Origin: Rhizobium viscosum
Lineage (GTDB): Bacteria; Pseudomonadota; Alphaproteobacteria; Rhizobiales; Rhizobiaceae
NCBI RefSeq assembly: GCF_014873945.1
Contig: NZ_JADBEC010000001.1
Coordinates: 372,001-436,000 of the forward strand
Length of the DNA: 64,000 nt
Direction of reading: 5' to 3'
Of this stretch, positions 45,640 through 57,280 are shown one piece after another. Each line of letters begins with the position of its first letter. The first letter of the stretch is position 1. The notes below the pieces were generated by a model. It searched no databases and was not told the origin of the DNA. It worked only from the letters and a program-made list of their open reading frames with translations. Made by a program: the position numbers and the translations under genes.

Positions 45640-47151
45640 TCATTTCATCGACAGCGCAACATTCTGCGCTGCCTGCACTGCGGCCGAATAGCTGTTGATC
45701 AGATGGTCTACGGAAGCTGCGGTCGCATCGAAGACCGGAGCCGGATAGACACCGAAGAAGATGGTGAGCGCGATCATCGGGTAGAGGATGATCTGTTCAC
45801 GCGGCGAAAGGTCGAGCAAAGCCTTCAGCTTTTCCTTCTCCAGCGCGCCGAAGATCACCCGGCGATAGAGCCAGAGCGCATAGGCGGCCGAGAGGATGAC
45901 GCCGGTAGCGGCAAAGAGCGCAACCCAGGTATTGGCGCGGAAGACGCCGATCAGCGTCAGGAATTCGCCGATGAAGCCCGAAGTGCCCGGCAGGCCGACG
46001 TTCGCCATGGTGAAGACCATGAAGGCAACCGCATATTTCGGCATGTTGTTGACCAGGCCGCCATAGGCCGCGATCTCGCGGGTGTGGGTGCGATCATAGA
46101 TAACACCGACGCAGAGGAAGAGAGCGGCCGAGACGATACCGTGCGACAGCATCTGGAAGATCGAACCCTGCAGACCCTGTGCATTGGCCGCGAAGACGCC
46201 CATCGTCACGTAGCCCATATGAGCGACCGAGGAATAGGCGATCAGCTTCTTCATGTCGTCCTGCATCATCGCGACCAACGAGGTGTAGATGATGGCGATG
46301 ACGGACATCGCGAAGACCAGCGGCGCGAAATAGTCCGATGCGACCGGGAACATGCCGAGCGAGAAACGAATGAGACCGTAGCCGCCGAGCTTCAGGAGCA
46401 CGCCTGCCAGGATGACGGAACCGGCCGTCGGCGCCTGGACGTGCGCATCCGGGAGCCAAGTGTGGACCGGCCACATCGGCATCTTCACCGCGAAGGAGGC
46501 AAAGAAGGCCAGCCACAGCCAGGTCTGCATCGCTGGCGGGAACTTGTAGTTCAGAAGCTGGGCGATATCAGTCGTCCCGGCCTGCCAGTACATGGCCATG
46601 ATGGCGAGCAGCATCAGCACCGAGCCGAGCAGCGTATATAGGAAGAACTTGTAGCTCGCATAGACGCGGCTCGCACCACCCCAGACACCGATGATGAGGA
46701 ACATCGGAATGAGGCCGCCTTCGAAGAAGACGTAGAAGAGAACGATATCGAGCGAGACGAAGACACCGACCATCATCACTTCGAGGATGAGGAAGGCAAT
46801 CATGTATTCCTTCACGCGCTTCTCGATCGAGAGCCAGCTTGCGAGCACGCAGAAAGGCATCAGGAAGGTCGTGAGGATGATGAACAGCATGGAGATGCCG
46901 TCGACACCGACATGATAGCCGATGCCGGTGCCGAGCCAGCTATGCTGCTCGATCATCTGGAAGCCCGGATTGGCGTTGTCGAAGCCGATCCAGATGAAGA
47001 GCGAGAGGATGAAGGTGAAGACCGTGGTGATCAAGGAGATCCACAGCACGTTCTTGCGGCCGTTCTCGGTTTCGCCGTTCATCAGCAACAGGAGCACCAC
47101 GCCGACGAGCGGCAGGAATGTGACCGTTGAAAGAATAGGCCAATCGGTCAT
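45640..47151 (-). CDS. nuoM: NADH-quinone oxidoreductase subunit M
   Basis: Antiporter-like proton-pumping subunit, 503 residues and about 14 membrane helices. Landmarks are the helix-5 Glu region [34 protein letters not shown] and [16 protein letters not shown]. Its ATG overlaps the nuoL stop, and nuoN starts 14 bases after its own stop. Confidence 0.97.
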   Translation of the reverse strand: MTDWPILSTVTFLPLVGVVLLLLMNGETENGRKNVLWISLITTVFTFILSLFIWIGFDNANPGFQMIEQHSWLGTGIGYHVGVDGISMLFIILTTFLMPFCVLASWLSIEKRVKEYMIAFLILEVMMVGVFVSLDIVLFYVFFEGGLIPMFLIIGVWGGASRVYASYKFFLYTLLGSVLMLLAIMAMYWQAGTTDIAQLLNYKFPPAMQTWLWLAFFASFAVKMPMWPVHTWLPDAHVQAPTAGSVILAGVLLKLGGYGLIRFSLGMFPVASDYFAPLVFAMSVIAIIYTSLVAMMQDDMKKLIAYSSVAHMGYVTMGVFAANAQGLQGSIFQMLSHGIVSAALFLCVGVIYDRTHTREIAAYGGLVNNMPKYAVAFMVFTMANVGLPGTSGFIGEFLTLIGVFRANTWVALFAATGVILSAAYALWLYRRVIFGALEKEKLKALLDLSPREQIILYPMIALTIFFGVYPAPVFDATAASVDHLINSYSAAVQAAQNVALSMK

Positions 47152-49148
47152 CAGAGGGAACTCCCGAGCATCATCCAGGTAACGAGCGCCGCAACGCCGA
47201 TCAGCATCGCGAAGGCATAGTGATAGAGGTAGCCGGTCTGCAAGCGCACGACGCGGTCGGTTACATTGACCACACGGGCAGCAATACCGTTCGGACCGTA
47301 GGTATCGATGACGCCGACGTCACCCTTCTTCCAGAGGAAGTTGCCGAGTGCCTTGGCGCTGCGGACGAAGAGGAAGTCGTAGAGTTCGTCGAAGTACCAC
47401 TTGTTGAGCAGGAACTGGTACAGAACGCGGTGCTGCTGAGCGAGCTTGCGCGGCGTCGAGGGCGACCGGATGTACATGTACCAAGCGGTCACGAAGCCGA
47501 GCAGCATGGCGATGAAGGGGCTGAGGCCGACCCATGCCGGAACATGATGGAATTCTTCCACCAGTTCGTTCTCGGCGCCGGTGAAGAGAGCACCCTTCCA
47601 GAACTCGGCATATTCCTCGCCGTAGAAACGGCCCTCAAAAAGCCAACCAGCAAAAACTGCGCCAACCGCGAGGAGATAAAGAGGCACCAGCATGACCTGC
47701 GGCGATTCATGGACGTGATGCATGACCTCGTGCGAAGCCCGCGGCTTGCCGAAGAACGTCATGAACATCAGGCGCCAGGAATAGAAGCTCGTGAAGAGAG
47801 CGGCAATGACCAGCAGTGTAAAGGCGAAGCCCGCAACCGGCGAATGCGACGCATAGGCAGCCTCGATGATGACGTCCTTCGAGAAGAAGCCAGCAAGGCC
47901 GAAGGATGTGAAGGGGATGCCGACACCGGTGATGGCCAGTGTACCGATGAACATCATCCAGAACGTCATCTTGATGTGCGGACGCAGGCCGCCCATGTAG
48001 CGCATGTCCTGCTCGCCATCGACGGCGTGGATGACCGAACCGGCGCAGAGGAAGAGCAGAGCCTTGAAGAAGGCGTGCGTGAAGAGGTGGAAGATTGCCG
48101 CGCCATAGGCGCCGACGCCGAGGGCGACGAACATGTAGCCGAGCTGAGAGCAGGTCGAGTAGGCGATGACGCGCTTGATGTCGTTCTGCACGAGGCCGAC
48201 TGTCGCCGCGAAGAAGGCGGTGATCGCGCCGATGATCGTCACGACGACGAGCGCATCATGCGAGAGTTCGAAGATCGGCGACATACGGGCGACGAGGAAG
48301 ACACCGGCGGTCACCATGGTTGCGGCATGGATGAGTGCCGATACCGGGGTTGGACCTTCCATGGCGTCCGGCAGCCAGGTGTGCAGCAGGAACTGCGCCG
48401 ACTTACCCATCGCGCCCATGAAGAGCAGCAGGCAGGCGCCGGTCAGCGCATGCGCCTTGTCGAGATGCATGCCGAAGAGGTTCAGGACCACTTCGCCGGC
48501 TTCACCGCCGCCTTCCGCCGGAGCGAAGGTCGAAGCATTGGCGAAGATCGTATCGAGATTGATCGAGCCGAACAGCACGAAGACGCTGGCGATGCCAAGC
48601 ACGAAGCCGAAGTCGCCGACGCGGTTGACGATGAAGGCCTTTATTGCAGCCGCCGATGCCGAGGGCTTCTTATACCAGAAGCCGATCAGCAAATACGAGG
48701 CCAGACCCACGCCTTCCCAGCCGAAGAACATCTGGGCGAGATTGTCGGAGGTCACCAGCATGAGCATGGCGAAGGTGAAGAGCGAGAGATAGGCGAAGAA
48801 GCGCGGGCGATGCGGATCGGTGTGCATGTAGCCGATCGAGTAGACGTGCACCAGGGTCGAGACCGTATTGACGACGATCAGCATGACCGAGGTCAGCGTA
48901 TCGACACGCAGCGACCAGGAGACGTCGATGCCGCCGGACTGGATCCAGCGCAGAACCTCGACCTTGATGGCGCCCTCGGGATGACCGAGTGCAACCGTGA
49001 AGAAGACGACCCAGGACAGGATGGCGGCGATGATCATCAGGCCGCTGGTGACATATTCCGACGCCTTGGCACCGATCGCACGGCCGAAGAGGCCGGCAAT
49101 GATCGCGCCGATCAGGGGAAGGAAGACGATAGCCTTATAGAGGAACAT
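47151..49148 (-). CDS. nuoL: NADH-quinone oxidoreductase subunit L
   Basis: Largest antiporter-like subunit, 665 residues, with about 16 membrane helices and the long lateral helix at its C-terminus that spans the membrane arm. Landmarks: [19 protein letters not shown] (helix-5 Glu), [18 protein letters not shown] and [16 protein letters not shown]. nuoK precedes it by 7 bases; nuoM overlaps its end. Confidence 0.97.
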   Translation of the reverse strand: MFLYKAIVFLPLIGAIIAGLFGRAIGAKASEYVTSGLMIIAAILSWVVFFTVALGHPEGAIKVEVLRWIQSGGIDVSWSLRVDTLTSVMLIVVNTVSTLVHVYSIGYMHTDPHRPRFFAYLSLFTFAMLMLVTSDNLAQMFFGWEGVGLASYLLIGFWYKKPSASAAAIKAFIVNRVGDFGFVLGIASVFVLFGSINLDTIFANASTFAPAEGGGEAGEVVLNLFGMHLDKAHALTGACLLLFMGAMGKSAQFLLHTWLPDAMEGPTPVSALIHAATMVTAGVFLVARMSPIFELSHDALVVVTIIGAITAFFAATVGLVQNDIKRVIAYSTCSQLGYMFVALGVGAYGAAIFHLFTHAFFKALLFLCAGSVIHAVDGEQDMRYMGGLRPHIKMTFWMMFIGTLAITGVGIPFTSFGLAGFFSKDVIIEAAYASHSPVAGFAFTLLVIAALFTSFYSWRLMFMTFFGKPRASHEVMHHVHESPQVMLVPLYLLAVGAVFAGWLFEGRFYGEEYAEFWKGALFTGAENELVEEFHHVPAWVGLSPFIAMLLGFVTAWYMYIRSPSTPRKLAQQHRVLYQFLLNKWYFDELYDFLFVRSAKALGNFLWKKGDVGVIDTYGPNGIAARVVNVTDRVVRLQTGYLYHYAFAMLIGVAALVTWMMLGSSL

Positions 49149-49155
49149 GAGCCGC

Positions 49156-49464
49156 TCAGCCCTTCATCATATTGACGTCTTCGACCGCGATCGAACCGCG
49201 GTTGCGGTAGAAGACAACGAGAATTGCAAGACCGATCGCCGCTTCAGCAGCAGCAACAGTCAGAATGAACAGTGCGAACACCTGGCCGACGATGTCGTTG
49301 AGGAACGACGAGAAGGCGACCATGTTGATGTTGACCGACAACAGGATCAATTCGACCGACATCAGGATGACGATGATGTTCTTCCGGTTCAGGAAGATGC
49401 CGAAGATGCCGATCGTGAAGAGGATGGCGCTGACCGTGAGATAGTGGGAAAGTCCGATGACCAT
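49156..49464 (-). CDS. nuoK: NADH-quinone oxidoreductase subunit K
   Basis: Small membrane-arm subunit, 102 residues with three helices. The two essential Glu residues lie in [18 protein letters not shown] (helix 2) and [17 protein letters not shown] (helix 3). Usual size. It is preceded by nuoJ at 25 bases. Confidence 0.96.
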   Translation of the reverse strand: MVIGLSHYLTVSAILFTIGIFGIFLNRKNIIVILMSVELILLSVNINMVAFSSFLNDIVGQVFALFILTVAAAEAAIGLAILVVFYRNRGSIAVEDVNMMKG

Positions 49465-49489
49465 GTTCTTTGTTCCTTGACCTCTCGGT

Positions 49490-50107
49490 TCAGTTCACGC
49501 CCTGGCCCGGCTTGACCTTGATCACCTCGACGGCGGTCGCGGGCGTGCGGGCAACCTGGCGGGAAATATTCTGCCGCTTGATATTGGTGCGATGCTTCAG
49601 CGTCAGCACGATCGCGCCGATCATGGCGACCAGCAGGACCAGGCCGGCGATCTGGAAGAAGTAGACGTAATTCGTGTAGAGCACGTCGCCGAGAGCAGCC
49701 GTATTGGTGCGTTCGGTAAGCGCCGGGATCGGCATGGCGACCGTCTTGGCAATCTCGGGCGAGATCGCGCTGCCGCCGATGACGACGATGAGTTCGGCCG
49801 CGAGGATGAGACCGATCAGCGCGCCGATCGGCGCATATTCGAGAACACCGGCGCGAAGCTCGGTGAAGTCGATGTCGAGCATCATCACCACGAAGAGGAA
49901 GAGAACCGCGACCGCACCCACATAGACGACAAGCAGGATCATCGCCAGGAATTCGGCACCCAGCAGCAGGAAGAGGCCCGCGGCATTGAAGAACACCAGG
50001 ATCAGGAACAGAACCGAGTGAACCGGGTTCTTCGCCCAGATGACCATGAACGCCGACGCTATCGCGACAAAGGCGAAAAGATAGAAAAATAGAGCCTGCA
50101 GACCCAT
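49490..50107 (-). CDS. nuoJ: NADH-quinone oxidoreductase subunit J
   Basis: Membrane-arm subunit with five helices, 205 residues from the ATG at 50107 ([19 protein letters not shown]). The open frame continues upstream to 50248, but that part is Arg-rich and has no helix, so it is rejected. The helix-3 region [20 protein letters not shown] contains the pi-bulge motif of the family. Confidence 0.96.
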   Translation of the reverse strand: MGLQALFFYLFAFVAIASAFMVIWAKNPVHSVLFLILVFFNAAGLFLLLGAEFLAMILLVVYVGAVAVLFLFVVMMLDIDFTELRAGVLEYAPIGALIGLILAAELIVVIGGSAISPEIAKTVAMPIPALTERTNTAALGDVLYTNYVYFFQIAGLVLLVAMIGAIVLTLKHRTNIKRQNISRQVARTPATAVEVIKVKPGQGVN

Positions 50108-50248
50108 GTTGGTGCCTTTTTCATCTTCCCCCGGGCAGCCGGGAGTTTCCCTGCCCGATAGGGCTTCGCGCAGCTTCCGCCGGCAAAGCCCGGTGCATGT
50201 TGACCGCAGTGGACGAGAGCGCCCCATCAGCGGCATTTCAAATTTCAA

Positions 50249-50740
50249 TCAACGATACGGCGCATCCATCGCCATGTTGCGGGCGATTTCACGCTCCCAC
50301 CGGTCACCGTTGTCGAGCAGCTTCTGCTTGTCGAAGTAAAGCTCTTCGCGGGTCTCGGTGGCGAATTCGAAATTCGGGCCTTCGACGATCGCATCGACCG
50401 GGCATGCCTCCTGGCAGAAGCCGCAATAGATGCACTTCACCATGTCGATGTCGTAACGCACCGTACGGCGCGTGCCGTCATTGCGGCGCGGGCCGGCTTC
50501 GATGGTGATCGCCTGAGCGGGACAGATCGCTTCGCACAGCTTGCAGGCGATGCAGCGCTCTTCGCCGTTCGGATAGCGGCGCAGTGCATGTTCGCCGCGG
50601 AAGCGCGGACTGACCGGACCCTTTTCGAAGGGGTAGTTGATCGTCGCCTTCTGCTTGAAGAAGTACCGCATCGACAGGAAAAAAGCGCCGACGAATTCCT
50701 TCAGGAAGAGCGAGTTGATGGAGGCGGACAGGCTTCCCAT
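50249..50740 (-). CDS. nuoI: NADH-quinone oxidoreductase subunit I
   Basis: Peripheral-arm 8Fe ferredoxin-type subunit holding clusters N6a and N6b. The 163 residues (ATG at 50740) contain both CxxCxxCxxxCP motifs: [12 protein letters not shown] and [12 protein letters not shown]. The amphipathic N-terminus (about 1-35) lies on the membrane. All eight Cys are present. Confidence 0.97.
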   Translation of the reverse strand: MGSLSASINSLFLKEFVGAFFLSMRYFFKQKATINYPFEKGPVSPRFRGEHALRRYPNGEERCIACKLCEAICPAQAITIEAGPRRNDGTRRTVRYDIDMVKCIYCGFCQEACPVDAIVEGPNFEFATETREELYFDKQKLLDNGDRWEREIARNMAMDAPYR

Positions 50741-50776
50741 CTTATTCTCCAATTTTGCCGGAAACGAGGTTGGACA

Positions 50777-51823
50777 TCAGCCGGCCCATCCCGTCAGTTT
50801 CAGGACGAATGCAACGATGATGACCATAGCGAGCGACAGCGGAAGGAAGACCTTCCAGCCGAGACGCATGAGCTGGTCGTAGCGGTAACGGGGCACGAAA
50901 GCCTTGACCATGGCGAACATGAAGAACACCAGGCACGCCTTCAGCATGAACCAGATGATGCCCGGCACCCAGTTGATGAGCCAGAAATCGACCGGCGGCA
51001 GCCAGCCTCCCAGGAAGAGGATCGTCGTCAGCGAGCACATCAGTACGACGGCTGCATATTCACCGAGCATGAACATCATGTACGGAGCTGAACCGTATTC
51101 GACCATGAAGCCAGCGACGAGTTCGGATTCTGCTTCCGGAAGGTCGAAGGGCGGGCGGTTCGTCTCGGCAAGTGCGGAGATGAAGAAGACGATGAACATC
51201 GGGAACAGCGCCAGCCAGTGCCAGTCGAGGAACGAGTTCGGCAGGCCGATCATCGTGCCGAGACCGGTGCGCTGAGCGTTGACGATGTCAGTCAGGTTCA
51301 GCGAGCCGACGCAGAGAAGGACGGTGACGATGACGAAGCCGATCGAGACTTCGTAGGACACCATCTGCGCTGCGGAGCGCAGCGCGCCGAGGAACGGATA
51401 CTTCGAGTTCGAAGCCCAGCCGCCCATGATGATGCCGTAGACTTCGAGCGAAGAGATCGCAAAGATATAGAGGATGCCGACATTGATGTTGGCAACCACC
51501 CAGCCGTCAGCGAGCGGCACGACCGCCCAGGTCGACAGCGCCAGAAGCACTGTCACGAGCGGAGCAAGCAGGAAGACGGCCTTGTTGGCGCCAGCCGGAA
51601 TGACCGGCTCCTTGAAGACGAACTTCAGAAGGTCCGCGAAGGACTGGAACAGGCCGAAGGGGCCGACGACGTTCGGACCGCGGCGCAGCTGGACGGCAGC
51701 CCATATCTTGCGGTCGGCCAGAAGGACGTAAGCGATGAAGACCAGCAGGCAGACGAGCAGCAGCAGTGACTGACCGATCATGATGATCGCCGGCCAGACA
51801 TAGGTCGAGAAGAAAGAATCCAT
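50777..51823 (-). CDS. nuoH: NADH-quinone oxidoreductase subunit H
   Basis: Membrane subunit that forms the quinone entry chamber, 348 residues and eight helices. Landmarks: [20 protein letters not shown] (loop 1), [20 protein letters not shown] and [20 protein letters not shown] (acidic E-channel loop). All are well conserved. nuoI begins about 35 bases after its stop. Confidence 0.97.
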   Translation of the reverse strand: MDSFFSTYVWPAIIMIGQSLLLLVCLLVFIAYVLLADRKIWAAVQLRRGPNVVGPFGLFQSFADLLKFVFKEPVIPAGANKAVFLLAPLVTVLLALSTWAVVPLADGWVVANINVGILYIFAISSLEVYGIIMGGWASNSKYPFLGALRSAAQMVSYEVSIGFVIVTVLLCVGSLNLTDIVNAQRTGLGTMIGLPNSFLDWHWLALFPMFIVFFISALAETNRPPFDLPEAESELVAGFMVEYGSAPYMMFMLGEYAAVVLMCSLTTILFLGGWLPPVDFWLINWVPGIIWFMLKACLVFFMFAMVKAFVPRYRYDQLMRLGWKVFLPLSLAMVIIVAFVLKLTGWAG

Positions 51824-51835
51824 GAGTTCCTGCCC

Positions 51836-53917
51836 TTACTCTGCCGCGACTTTGAAATTGTTGCGGGCCAACGCCGAGCACTCGGCCATGACAGCCGAGG
51901 CGCGCGCTATCGGGTTCGTCAAATAGAAGTCTTTGACCGACGACGCAAACCCGGATTTGTTCATCTTACCGGCTTTTTTCGCCAGTGCGGCAATTTGGGC
52001 GCTATCGCCTTCGGCGATCTCATCCACGGCCGCAAAATGCGGGAATGCCGCATAGAGTTTGCCGCGCAATTCGCCGAGAGAATCAAAGGGAAGCTTCTTG
52101 CCGAGCACATCGGAAAGGGCGCGGATGATCGCCCAGTCTTCGCGGGCGTCGCCCGGCGCAAAACCGGCGCGGTTCCCCATCTGGACGCGGCCTTCGGTGT
52201 TGACCCAGGTGCCGGACTTTTCCGTATAGGCGGCAGCCGGCAGGATGACATCGGCGCCATGCGCACCGTTGTCGCCATGCGAGCCGATATAGACTGTGAA
52301 TTTTGCAGCCTTTGCCGAGACGTCAAATTCATCAGCACCGAGCAGGAAGAGCACGTCCATCGTCTTCAGCATCTCGGCTGCATTGCCCCCCTTGGCGCCC
52401 GGCACGAAGCCAAGGTCGAGGCCGCCGACGCGGGAGGCTGCAGTGTGCAGCACGGCAAAGCCGTTCCAGCCTTCAGCGATTGCGCCGACATTGACGGCGA
52501 GCTTGGCGGCGGTTGCGAGAACGCCTGCGCCATCCGTGCGGGTCAGCGCACCCTGGCCGATGATGATCATCGGCTTGGAAGCCTTGGAGAGGACTTCGGC
52601 GAAGGCGTGGCCGCCATCGAGGATGTCCTTCAGCGTATCCGGACCTGCGCCGAGATAATCATACTTGTAGCGCATCTCGCCGCCCTCACCGATCACACCG
52701 ATCGGGAAGCCGCCGCGACGGTAACGCTTGCGGATGCGAGCATTGAGAATGGCTGCTTCGAAGCGCGGGTTGGCGCCGACGATGAGCAGCGCGTCGGCCT
52801 GTTCGATGCCTGATATGGTCGGGTTGAAGAGGTAGCTTGCGCGGCCGAGCGACGGATCAAGTGCCGCCCCATCCTGGCGACAGTCGAGGTTCTCGGAACC
52901 CAGCGACTTTACCAGTTCGGAAAGCGCATACATTTCTTCGACCGAAGCGAGGTCGCCGGCAATTGCGCCGATCTTGTCGCCCGACGTTGCCGATACGGCA
53001 GCCTTGATGGCGCCGAAAGCTTCGCCCCAGCTCGCCGGCTGCAGGCGGCCGTCCTTGCGGACGTAAGGGCGGTCGAGGCGTTGCGTCTTCAGTCCGTCCC
53101 AGACGTGACGGGTCTTGTCGGAGATCCACTCTTCGTTCACGGCTTCGTTGACACGCGGCAGGATGCGCATGACTTCGCGGCCGCGGGTATCGACGCGGAT
53201 TGCCGAACCGACAGCGTCCATGACGTCGATCGATTCGGTCTTGTTCAGTTCCCAAGGCCGAGCCGTGAAGGCGAAGGGCTTGGAGGTCAGAGCGCCGACC
53301 GGGCAGAGGTCAACGACGTTGCCCTGCAGCTCGGAGGTCATGGCCTGCTCGAGATAGGTGGTGATTTCAGCATCTTCGCCGCGGCCGATCAGGCCGAGTT
53401 CGGAAATACCGGCGACTTCCGTCGTGAAGCGGACGCAGCGCGTGCAGTGAATGCAGCGGTTCATCACCGTCTTGACGAGCGGGCCGATATACTTGTCTTC
53501 GACGGCGCGCTTGTCTTCCTGATAGCGCGATGTGTCGATACCGAATGCCATCGCCTGGTCCTGCAGGTCGCATTCGCCGCCCTGGTCGCAGATCGGGCAA
53601 TCCAGCGGATGGTTGATCAGCAGGAATTCCATCACGCCTTCGCGGGCCTTCTTGACCATCGGCGTGTTGGTGAAGACTTCAGGCAGTTCACCGTTCGGGC
53701 CGCCGCGAATATCGCGCACACCCATGGCGCAAGAAGCTTGCGGTTTCGGCGGACCGCCCTTGACCTCGACGAGGCACATACGGCAATTGCCGGCAACCGA
53801 CAGACGCTCATGGAAGCAGAAGCGCGGAACTTCAGCACCGGCCTCTTCGCACGCCTGAATCAGCGTGTAATGATCCGGAACTTCGATCTCGTTACCGTCA
53901 ATCTTCAGTTTTGCCAT
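51836..53917 (-). CDS. nuoG: NADH-quinone oxidoreductase subunit G
   Basis: Large peripheral-arm subunit with a 2Fe-2S and two 4Fe-4S clusters, 693 residues from the ATG at 53917 (MAKLKIDGNEIEVPDHYTLI). Cluster motifs: CFHERLSVAGNCRMCLVEV (N1b), HPLDCPICDQGGECDLQD (with His-ligated N5 region) and RCIHCTRCVRF (N4). The C-terminal half is the inactive molybdopterin oxidoreductase fold; the extra N7 cluster Cys set of E. coli is not visible. Usual alphaproteobacterial/mitochondrial size. Confidence 0.96.
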   Translation of the reverse strand: MAKLKIDGNEIEVPDHYTLIQACEEAGAEVPRFCFHERLSVAGNCRMCLVEVKGGPPKPQASCAMGVRDIRGGPNGELPEVFTNTPMVKKAREGVMEFLLINHPLDCPICDQGGECDLQDQAMAFGIDTSRYQEDKRAVEDKYIGPLVKTVMNRCIHCTRCVRFTTEVAGISELGLIGRGEDAEITTYLEQAMTSELQGNVVDLCPVGALTSKPFAFTARPWELNKTESIDVMDAVGSAIRVDTRGREVMRILPRVNEAVNEEWISDKTRHVWDGLKTQRLDRPYVRKDGRLQPASWGEAFGAIKAAVSATSGDKIGAIAGDLASVEEMYALSELVKSLGSENLDCRQDGAALDPSLGRASYLFNPTISGIEQADALLIVGANPRFEAAILNARIRKRYRRGGFPIGVIGEGGEMRYKYDYLGAGPDTLKDILDGGHAFAEVLSKASKPMIIIGQGALTRTDGAGVLATAAKLAVNVGAIAEGWNGFAVLHTAASRVGGLDLGFVPGAKGGNAAEMLKTMDVLFLLGADEFDVSAKAAKFTVYIGSHGDNGAHGADVILPAAAYTEKSGTWVNTEGRVQMGNRAGFAPGDAREDWAIIRALSDVLGKKLPFDSLGELRGKLYAAFPHFAAVDEIAEGDSAQIAALAKKAGKMNKSGFASSVKDFYLTNPIARASAVMAECSALARNNFKVAAE

Positions 53918-54140
53918 CGTCACTCAGTCCTGTTTCCCATTCGCCGGGCACCGGCAAACAAACCTATTTTTGCAACATCCATATTGCCAAGACAGACCTT
54001 TCGTCCGTCCTGGCGCGGAATTGCCCAAATTCTCTTTCGCTGGTTCCGAGATCCGAAACCCGCCATCGGCACCACAACCCGGAGCCCCTGCCCCGTTGAT
54101 CGATATGCCATTCCTCCGGCCATGGCCTGCGGCCGGAAAC

Positions 54141-54797
54141 CTACTTCTTCCTGCGGCCCCGTGTCGCCAGCACCTTGGCCTGACCAACCCAGTCGTCACG
54201 CAGGATGCGACCGTCGAAGCCAAGTTCGGCGTCCAGGCTCACAACGTCGGCGTCGCTCCATGCCGCGATATCAGCAAAGGTGCGGATGCCTCTTTTGTTC
54301 AACACCTGCTCCAGCTTCGGACCGATGCCGGCGATCAGCTTCAGGTCGTCAGCCTTCCTGGACCTTGCGGCGGGCTTCGCCTTGGCAACCGTAGGCTTCG
54401 CGGCTTCCGCTGCCGGGGCCTTGCTGGAAACCACCGTCAGCTTCGGCTTTGCCGCCTTACGAACCGGCGCAACCGTTTCAGCCGGGCGAATATTTTCCGG
54501 ACGGATATCCATCTCGGGTGTTTCTTCGTCCGGCGGCGTTTCATCGAGCGCTGCGGCGGCCATGTTCGCCGTCTCGAACGCGCCCTGCAGCGCGCCGAAG
54601 AAAACGCCGGCCATCTGCGTGGAAATGCCAAAACCGATCGCCGTGGCTGCGGCAAATGCCGCAGCTGGATGCGCCATCAGCGGATGAACGGGCATCGCGC
54701 GCGCATTTTCCAGCATGCCGGCAGCAAGACGGCCAAAGTCAGCCGCGAAATCGGATGCCCTTTCTCCCACCTTGCTGTCGGATGCCTTGGTCGTCAT
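54141..54797 (-). CDS. Helix-hairpin-helix protein inside the nuo operon (between nuoF and nuoG)
   Basis: A 218-residue protein that is not a complex I core subunit. The start at 54797 lies 4 bases after the nuoF stop. Residues about 38-75 are hydrophobic (AHPAAAFAAATAIGFGISTQ), like a phasin-type or membrane-associated segment. An Ala/Pro/Lys-rich linker follows (about 80-148). The C-terminal domain from residue 150 (DDLKLIAGIGPKLEQVLNKR and GRILRDDWVGQAK) is an HhH-like fold closely similar to the C-terminal extension of NuoE (36 of 62 aligned residues identical by my count). I infer an assembly or scaffolding role shared with NuoE; the function is unknown. Confidence 0.8.
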   Translation of the reverse strand: MTTKASDSKVGERASDFAADFGRLAAGMLENARAMPVHPLMAHPAAAFAAATAIGFGISTQMAGVFFGALQGAFETANMAAAALDETPPDEETPEMDIRPENIRPAETVAPVRKAAKPKLTVVSSKAPAAEAAKPTVAKAKPAARSRKADDLKLIAGIGPKLEQVLNKRGIRTFADIAAWSDADVVSLDAELGFDGRILRDDWVGQAKVLATRGRRKK

Positions 54798-54801
54798 GCG
54801 C

Positions 54802-56106
54802 TTACTCAGCCGCCTCCAGAACCGCACCGTGATCGAGCGCATTGGCCGTATACTGGTCGATGCGAGCTTCGATCTCCGGACGGAAGTTACGGATCAGACC
54901 CTGCACCGGCCATGCGGCGGCGTCGCCAAGCGCACAGATGGTGTGGCCTTCGATCTGCTTGGTGACCTGGAAGAGCATGTCGATTTCGCGCTTCTGGGCG
55001 TTGCCGCGCGCCATGCGTTCCATCACGCGCCACATCCAGCCGGTGCCTTCGCGGCACGGCGTGCACTGGCCGCAGCTCTCATGCTTGAAGAAGGCGGAGA
55101 TACGGGCGATCGCCTTGATGACGTCTGTGGACTTGTCCATGACGATCGAGGCGGCCGTACCGAAGGAGGAGCCGACGGCGCGCAGGCCGTCGAAGTCCAT
55201 CGGGCAGTCGATGATGTCCTTGGCCGGAACGATCGGGCACGATGCGCCGCCTGGAATAACGGCCAGCAGATTGTCCCAGCCGCCGCGGATACCGCCGGCA
55301 TGCTTATCCACCAATTCGCGGAAGGTGATGCCCATGCTCTCTTCGACCGTGCACGGCTTGTTGACGTGACCGGAGAGCATGAAGAGCTTGGTGCCGACAT
55401 TGTTCGGGCGGCCGAAGGACGAGAACCAGCCGGCGCCGCGGCGCAGAATGGTCGGGGCAACAGCGATCGATTCAACGTTGTTGACCGTTGTCGGGCAGCC
55501 GTAGAGACCCATATTGGCAGGGAATGGCGGCTTCAGGCGCGGCTGGCCCTTCTTGCCTTCAAGGCTTTCGAGCAGCGCAGTTTCTTCGCCGCAGATATAA
55601 GCACCGGCGCCATGATGGACATAGATGTCCATGTCCCAGCCGAGCTTGTTGTTCTTGCCGAGAAGCCCGGCATCATAACATTCGTCGATTGCCGCCTGCA
55701 GGGCCTCACGCTCGCGGATATATTCGCCGCGCACATAGATATAGGCGGCATTGGCGCCCATGGCGAAGCTCGCGACGACACAGCCTTCGATCAGCGTATG
55801 CGGATCGTTGCGCATGATGTCGCGGTCCTTGCAGGTACCGGGTTCCGATTCGTCGGCATTGACGACGAGGTAGTGCGGACGCCCATCGCTCTGCTTGGGC
55901 ATGAACGACCACTTGAGACCCGTCGGGAAGCCTGCGCCACCACGGCCGCGAAGGCCGGAAGCCTTCATCTCCTCGATGATCCAGTCACGGCCCTTTTCGA
56001 GGATCTGTTTGGTGCCATCCCAGTGGCCGCGGCTCATCGCGCCCTTCAGGGATTTGTCCTTGAGGCCGTAGATGTTGGTAAAGATGCGGTCTTTATCTTC
56101 TAACAT
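54802..56106 (-). CDS. nuoF: NADH-quinone oxidoreductase subunit F
   Basis: NADH-binding subunit with FMN and cluster N3, 434 residues. Motifs: [16 protein letters not shown] (NADH/FMN glycine-rich loop), [16 protein letters not shown] (FMN) and [15 protein letters not shown] with the fourth Cys near ALGDAAAWP's preceding TIC. Normal length. It follows nuoE by 12 bases. Confidence 0.97.
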   Translation of the reverse strand: MLEDKDRIFTNIYGLKDKSLKGAMSRGHWDGTKQILEKGRDWIIEEMKASGLRGRGGAGFPTGLKWSFMPKQSDGRPHYLVVNADESEPGTCKDRDIMRNDPHTLIEGCVVASFAMGANAAYIYVRGEYIREREALQAAIDECYDAGLLGKNNKLGWDMDIYVHHGAGAYICGEETALLESLEGKKGQPRLKPPFPANMGLYGCPTTVNNVESIAVAPTILRRGAGWFSSFGRPNNVGTKLFMLSGHVNKPCTVEESMGITFRELVDKHAGGIRGGWDNLLAVIPGGASCPIVPAKDIIDCPMDFDGLRAVGSSFGTAASIVMDKSTDVIKAIARISAFFKHESCGQCTPCREGTGWMWRVMERMARGNAQKREIDMLFQVTKQIEGHTICALGDAAAWPVQGLIRNFRPEIEARIDQYTANALDHGAVLEAAE

Positions 56107-56118
56107 GCTTCACACCTC

Positions 56119-57264
56119 TTACCGCGGCTTCTTGCCGAAGACCTTGATATATTCCGCTTCGCCGCCCTTGGCGAGCGCCTTGGCCTGCTTGACCCAGTCG
56201 TCACGCTCGATACGGCCGCGGAAATTCAGGAAACCATCGACCCATTCGCGCTCGGCCTTCTTCCAGCCTGCAATCTGAGCGAAGGTGAAGATGCCGATTT
56301 CATGCAACGTTGCTTCGATCTTCGGACCAACGCCGGAGATCATCTTGAGATCATCGGGAGCGGCAGGCTTTTCGATGCCGGCCGGGCGATTCTTGTCGGT
56401 CAGCAACGGCTTCACAGCGGCTTCAGCGACAGGTTTCGGCGCGGGCTCGGAAGCGGCTGTGCCGGACAGCGGCTGAACTTCGGCAGCCTTGGCATTCTTG
56501 GCGGATGCCTTCGGTGCCGTTGCCGGCGTCTTCAGCGCCGCATTGGTCTCGGCATCGGTGCTCTTCGGACGTGCAGCCTCGGAGGGCGGAACGGTAGCGC
56601 CGTCTGCCGATGCAGTCGTTGGGGCCTTGTCAACCCAAGTGCGGGTGACAGCAACGTCGCCCAGCAGGGTCGTCGGACCACCTTCGGGCGAGGACAGGTG
56701 ACGGTCGATCTGCGGGCCGACCTTGACGCTCGCGCCATTGCCGGCTGCAAACGTATCGATGATTTCTTCGAGGCGCTCGGGCGTCAGATCCTCATAGGTA
56801 TCCTTGCCGATCATCACCATGGGTGCGTTGACGCAGGCCCCGAGACATTCGACCTCTTCCCACGAGAGCGTGCCCTCGGCATTGCGCTCGAACGGGTGCT
56901 GGTGGATCTTGCTGCGGCAGACGCCCATCAGCTTTTCCGAGCCGCGCAGCATGCAGGGCGTCGTGCCGCAGACCTGCACGTGAGCGCGAGTGCCAACCGG
57001 ATGAAGCTGGAACTGGGTGTAGAAGGTCGCGACTTCGAGAACGCGGATATAGGCCATGTCCAGCATGTCGGCGATCTTTTCGATCGCCGGGCGGGTGACC
57101 CAACCATCTTGTTCCTGTGCCCGCATCAACAGCGGAATGACCGCGGACTGCTGACGGCCTGCGGGATATTTCTGAATCGTCTTTTCCGCCCAAACCGCAT
57201 TTTCATCGCTGAAAGCGAATGCGGCCGGCTGGAATTGATCTTCGGCTAATCGACGAACGGACAT
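56119..57264 (-). CDS. nuoE: NADH-quinone oxidoreductase subunit E with C-terminal helix-hairpin-helix extension
   Basis: The 24 kDa 2Fe-2S subunit of complex I, but 381 residues long instead of the usual 160-220. The core (about 1-190) has the cluster N1a motifs [14 protein letters not shown] and [12 protein letters not shown]. It is followed by an Ala/Pro/Thr/Lys linker (about 190-300) and, from residue 304, an HhH-like domain ([20 protein letters not shown] and [17 protein letters not shown]). The latter is homologous to the C-terminus of the separate ORF between nuoF and nuoG. Core function is certain; the role of the extension is unknown. Confidence 0.95.
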   Translation of the reverse strand: MSVRRLAEDQFQPAAFAFSDENAVWAEKTIQKYPAGRQQSAVIPLLMRAQEQDGWVTRPAIEKIADMLDMAYIRVLEVATFYTQFQLHPVGTRAHVQVCGTTPCMLRGSEKLMGVCRSKIHQHPFERNAEGTLSWEEVECLGACVNAPMVMIGKDTYEDLTPERLEEIIDTFAAGNGASVKVGPQIDRHLSSPEGGPTTLLGDVAVTRTWVDKAPTTASADGATVPPSEAARPKSTDAETNAALKTPATAPKASAKNAKAAEVQPLSGTAASEPAPKPVAEAAVKPLLTDKNRPAGIEKPAAPDDLKMISGVGPKIEATLHEIGIFTFAQIAGWKKAEREWVDGFLNFRGRIERDDWVKQAKALAKGGEAEYIKVFGKKPR

Positions 57265-57280
57265 TCTTCCTCACGCCTTG

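Noticed and set aside
47220..49175. 651-codon open frame on the plus strand opposite nuoL
   Set aside because: It is a shadow of the membrane-protein codons of nuoL; the product is full of His/Glu/Asp/Arg with no domain and no start signals.
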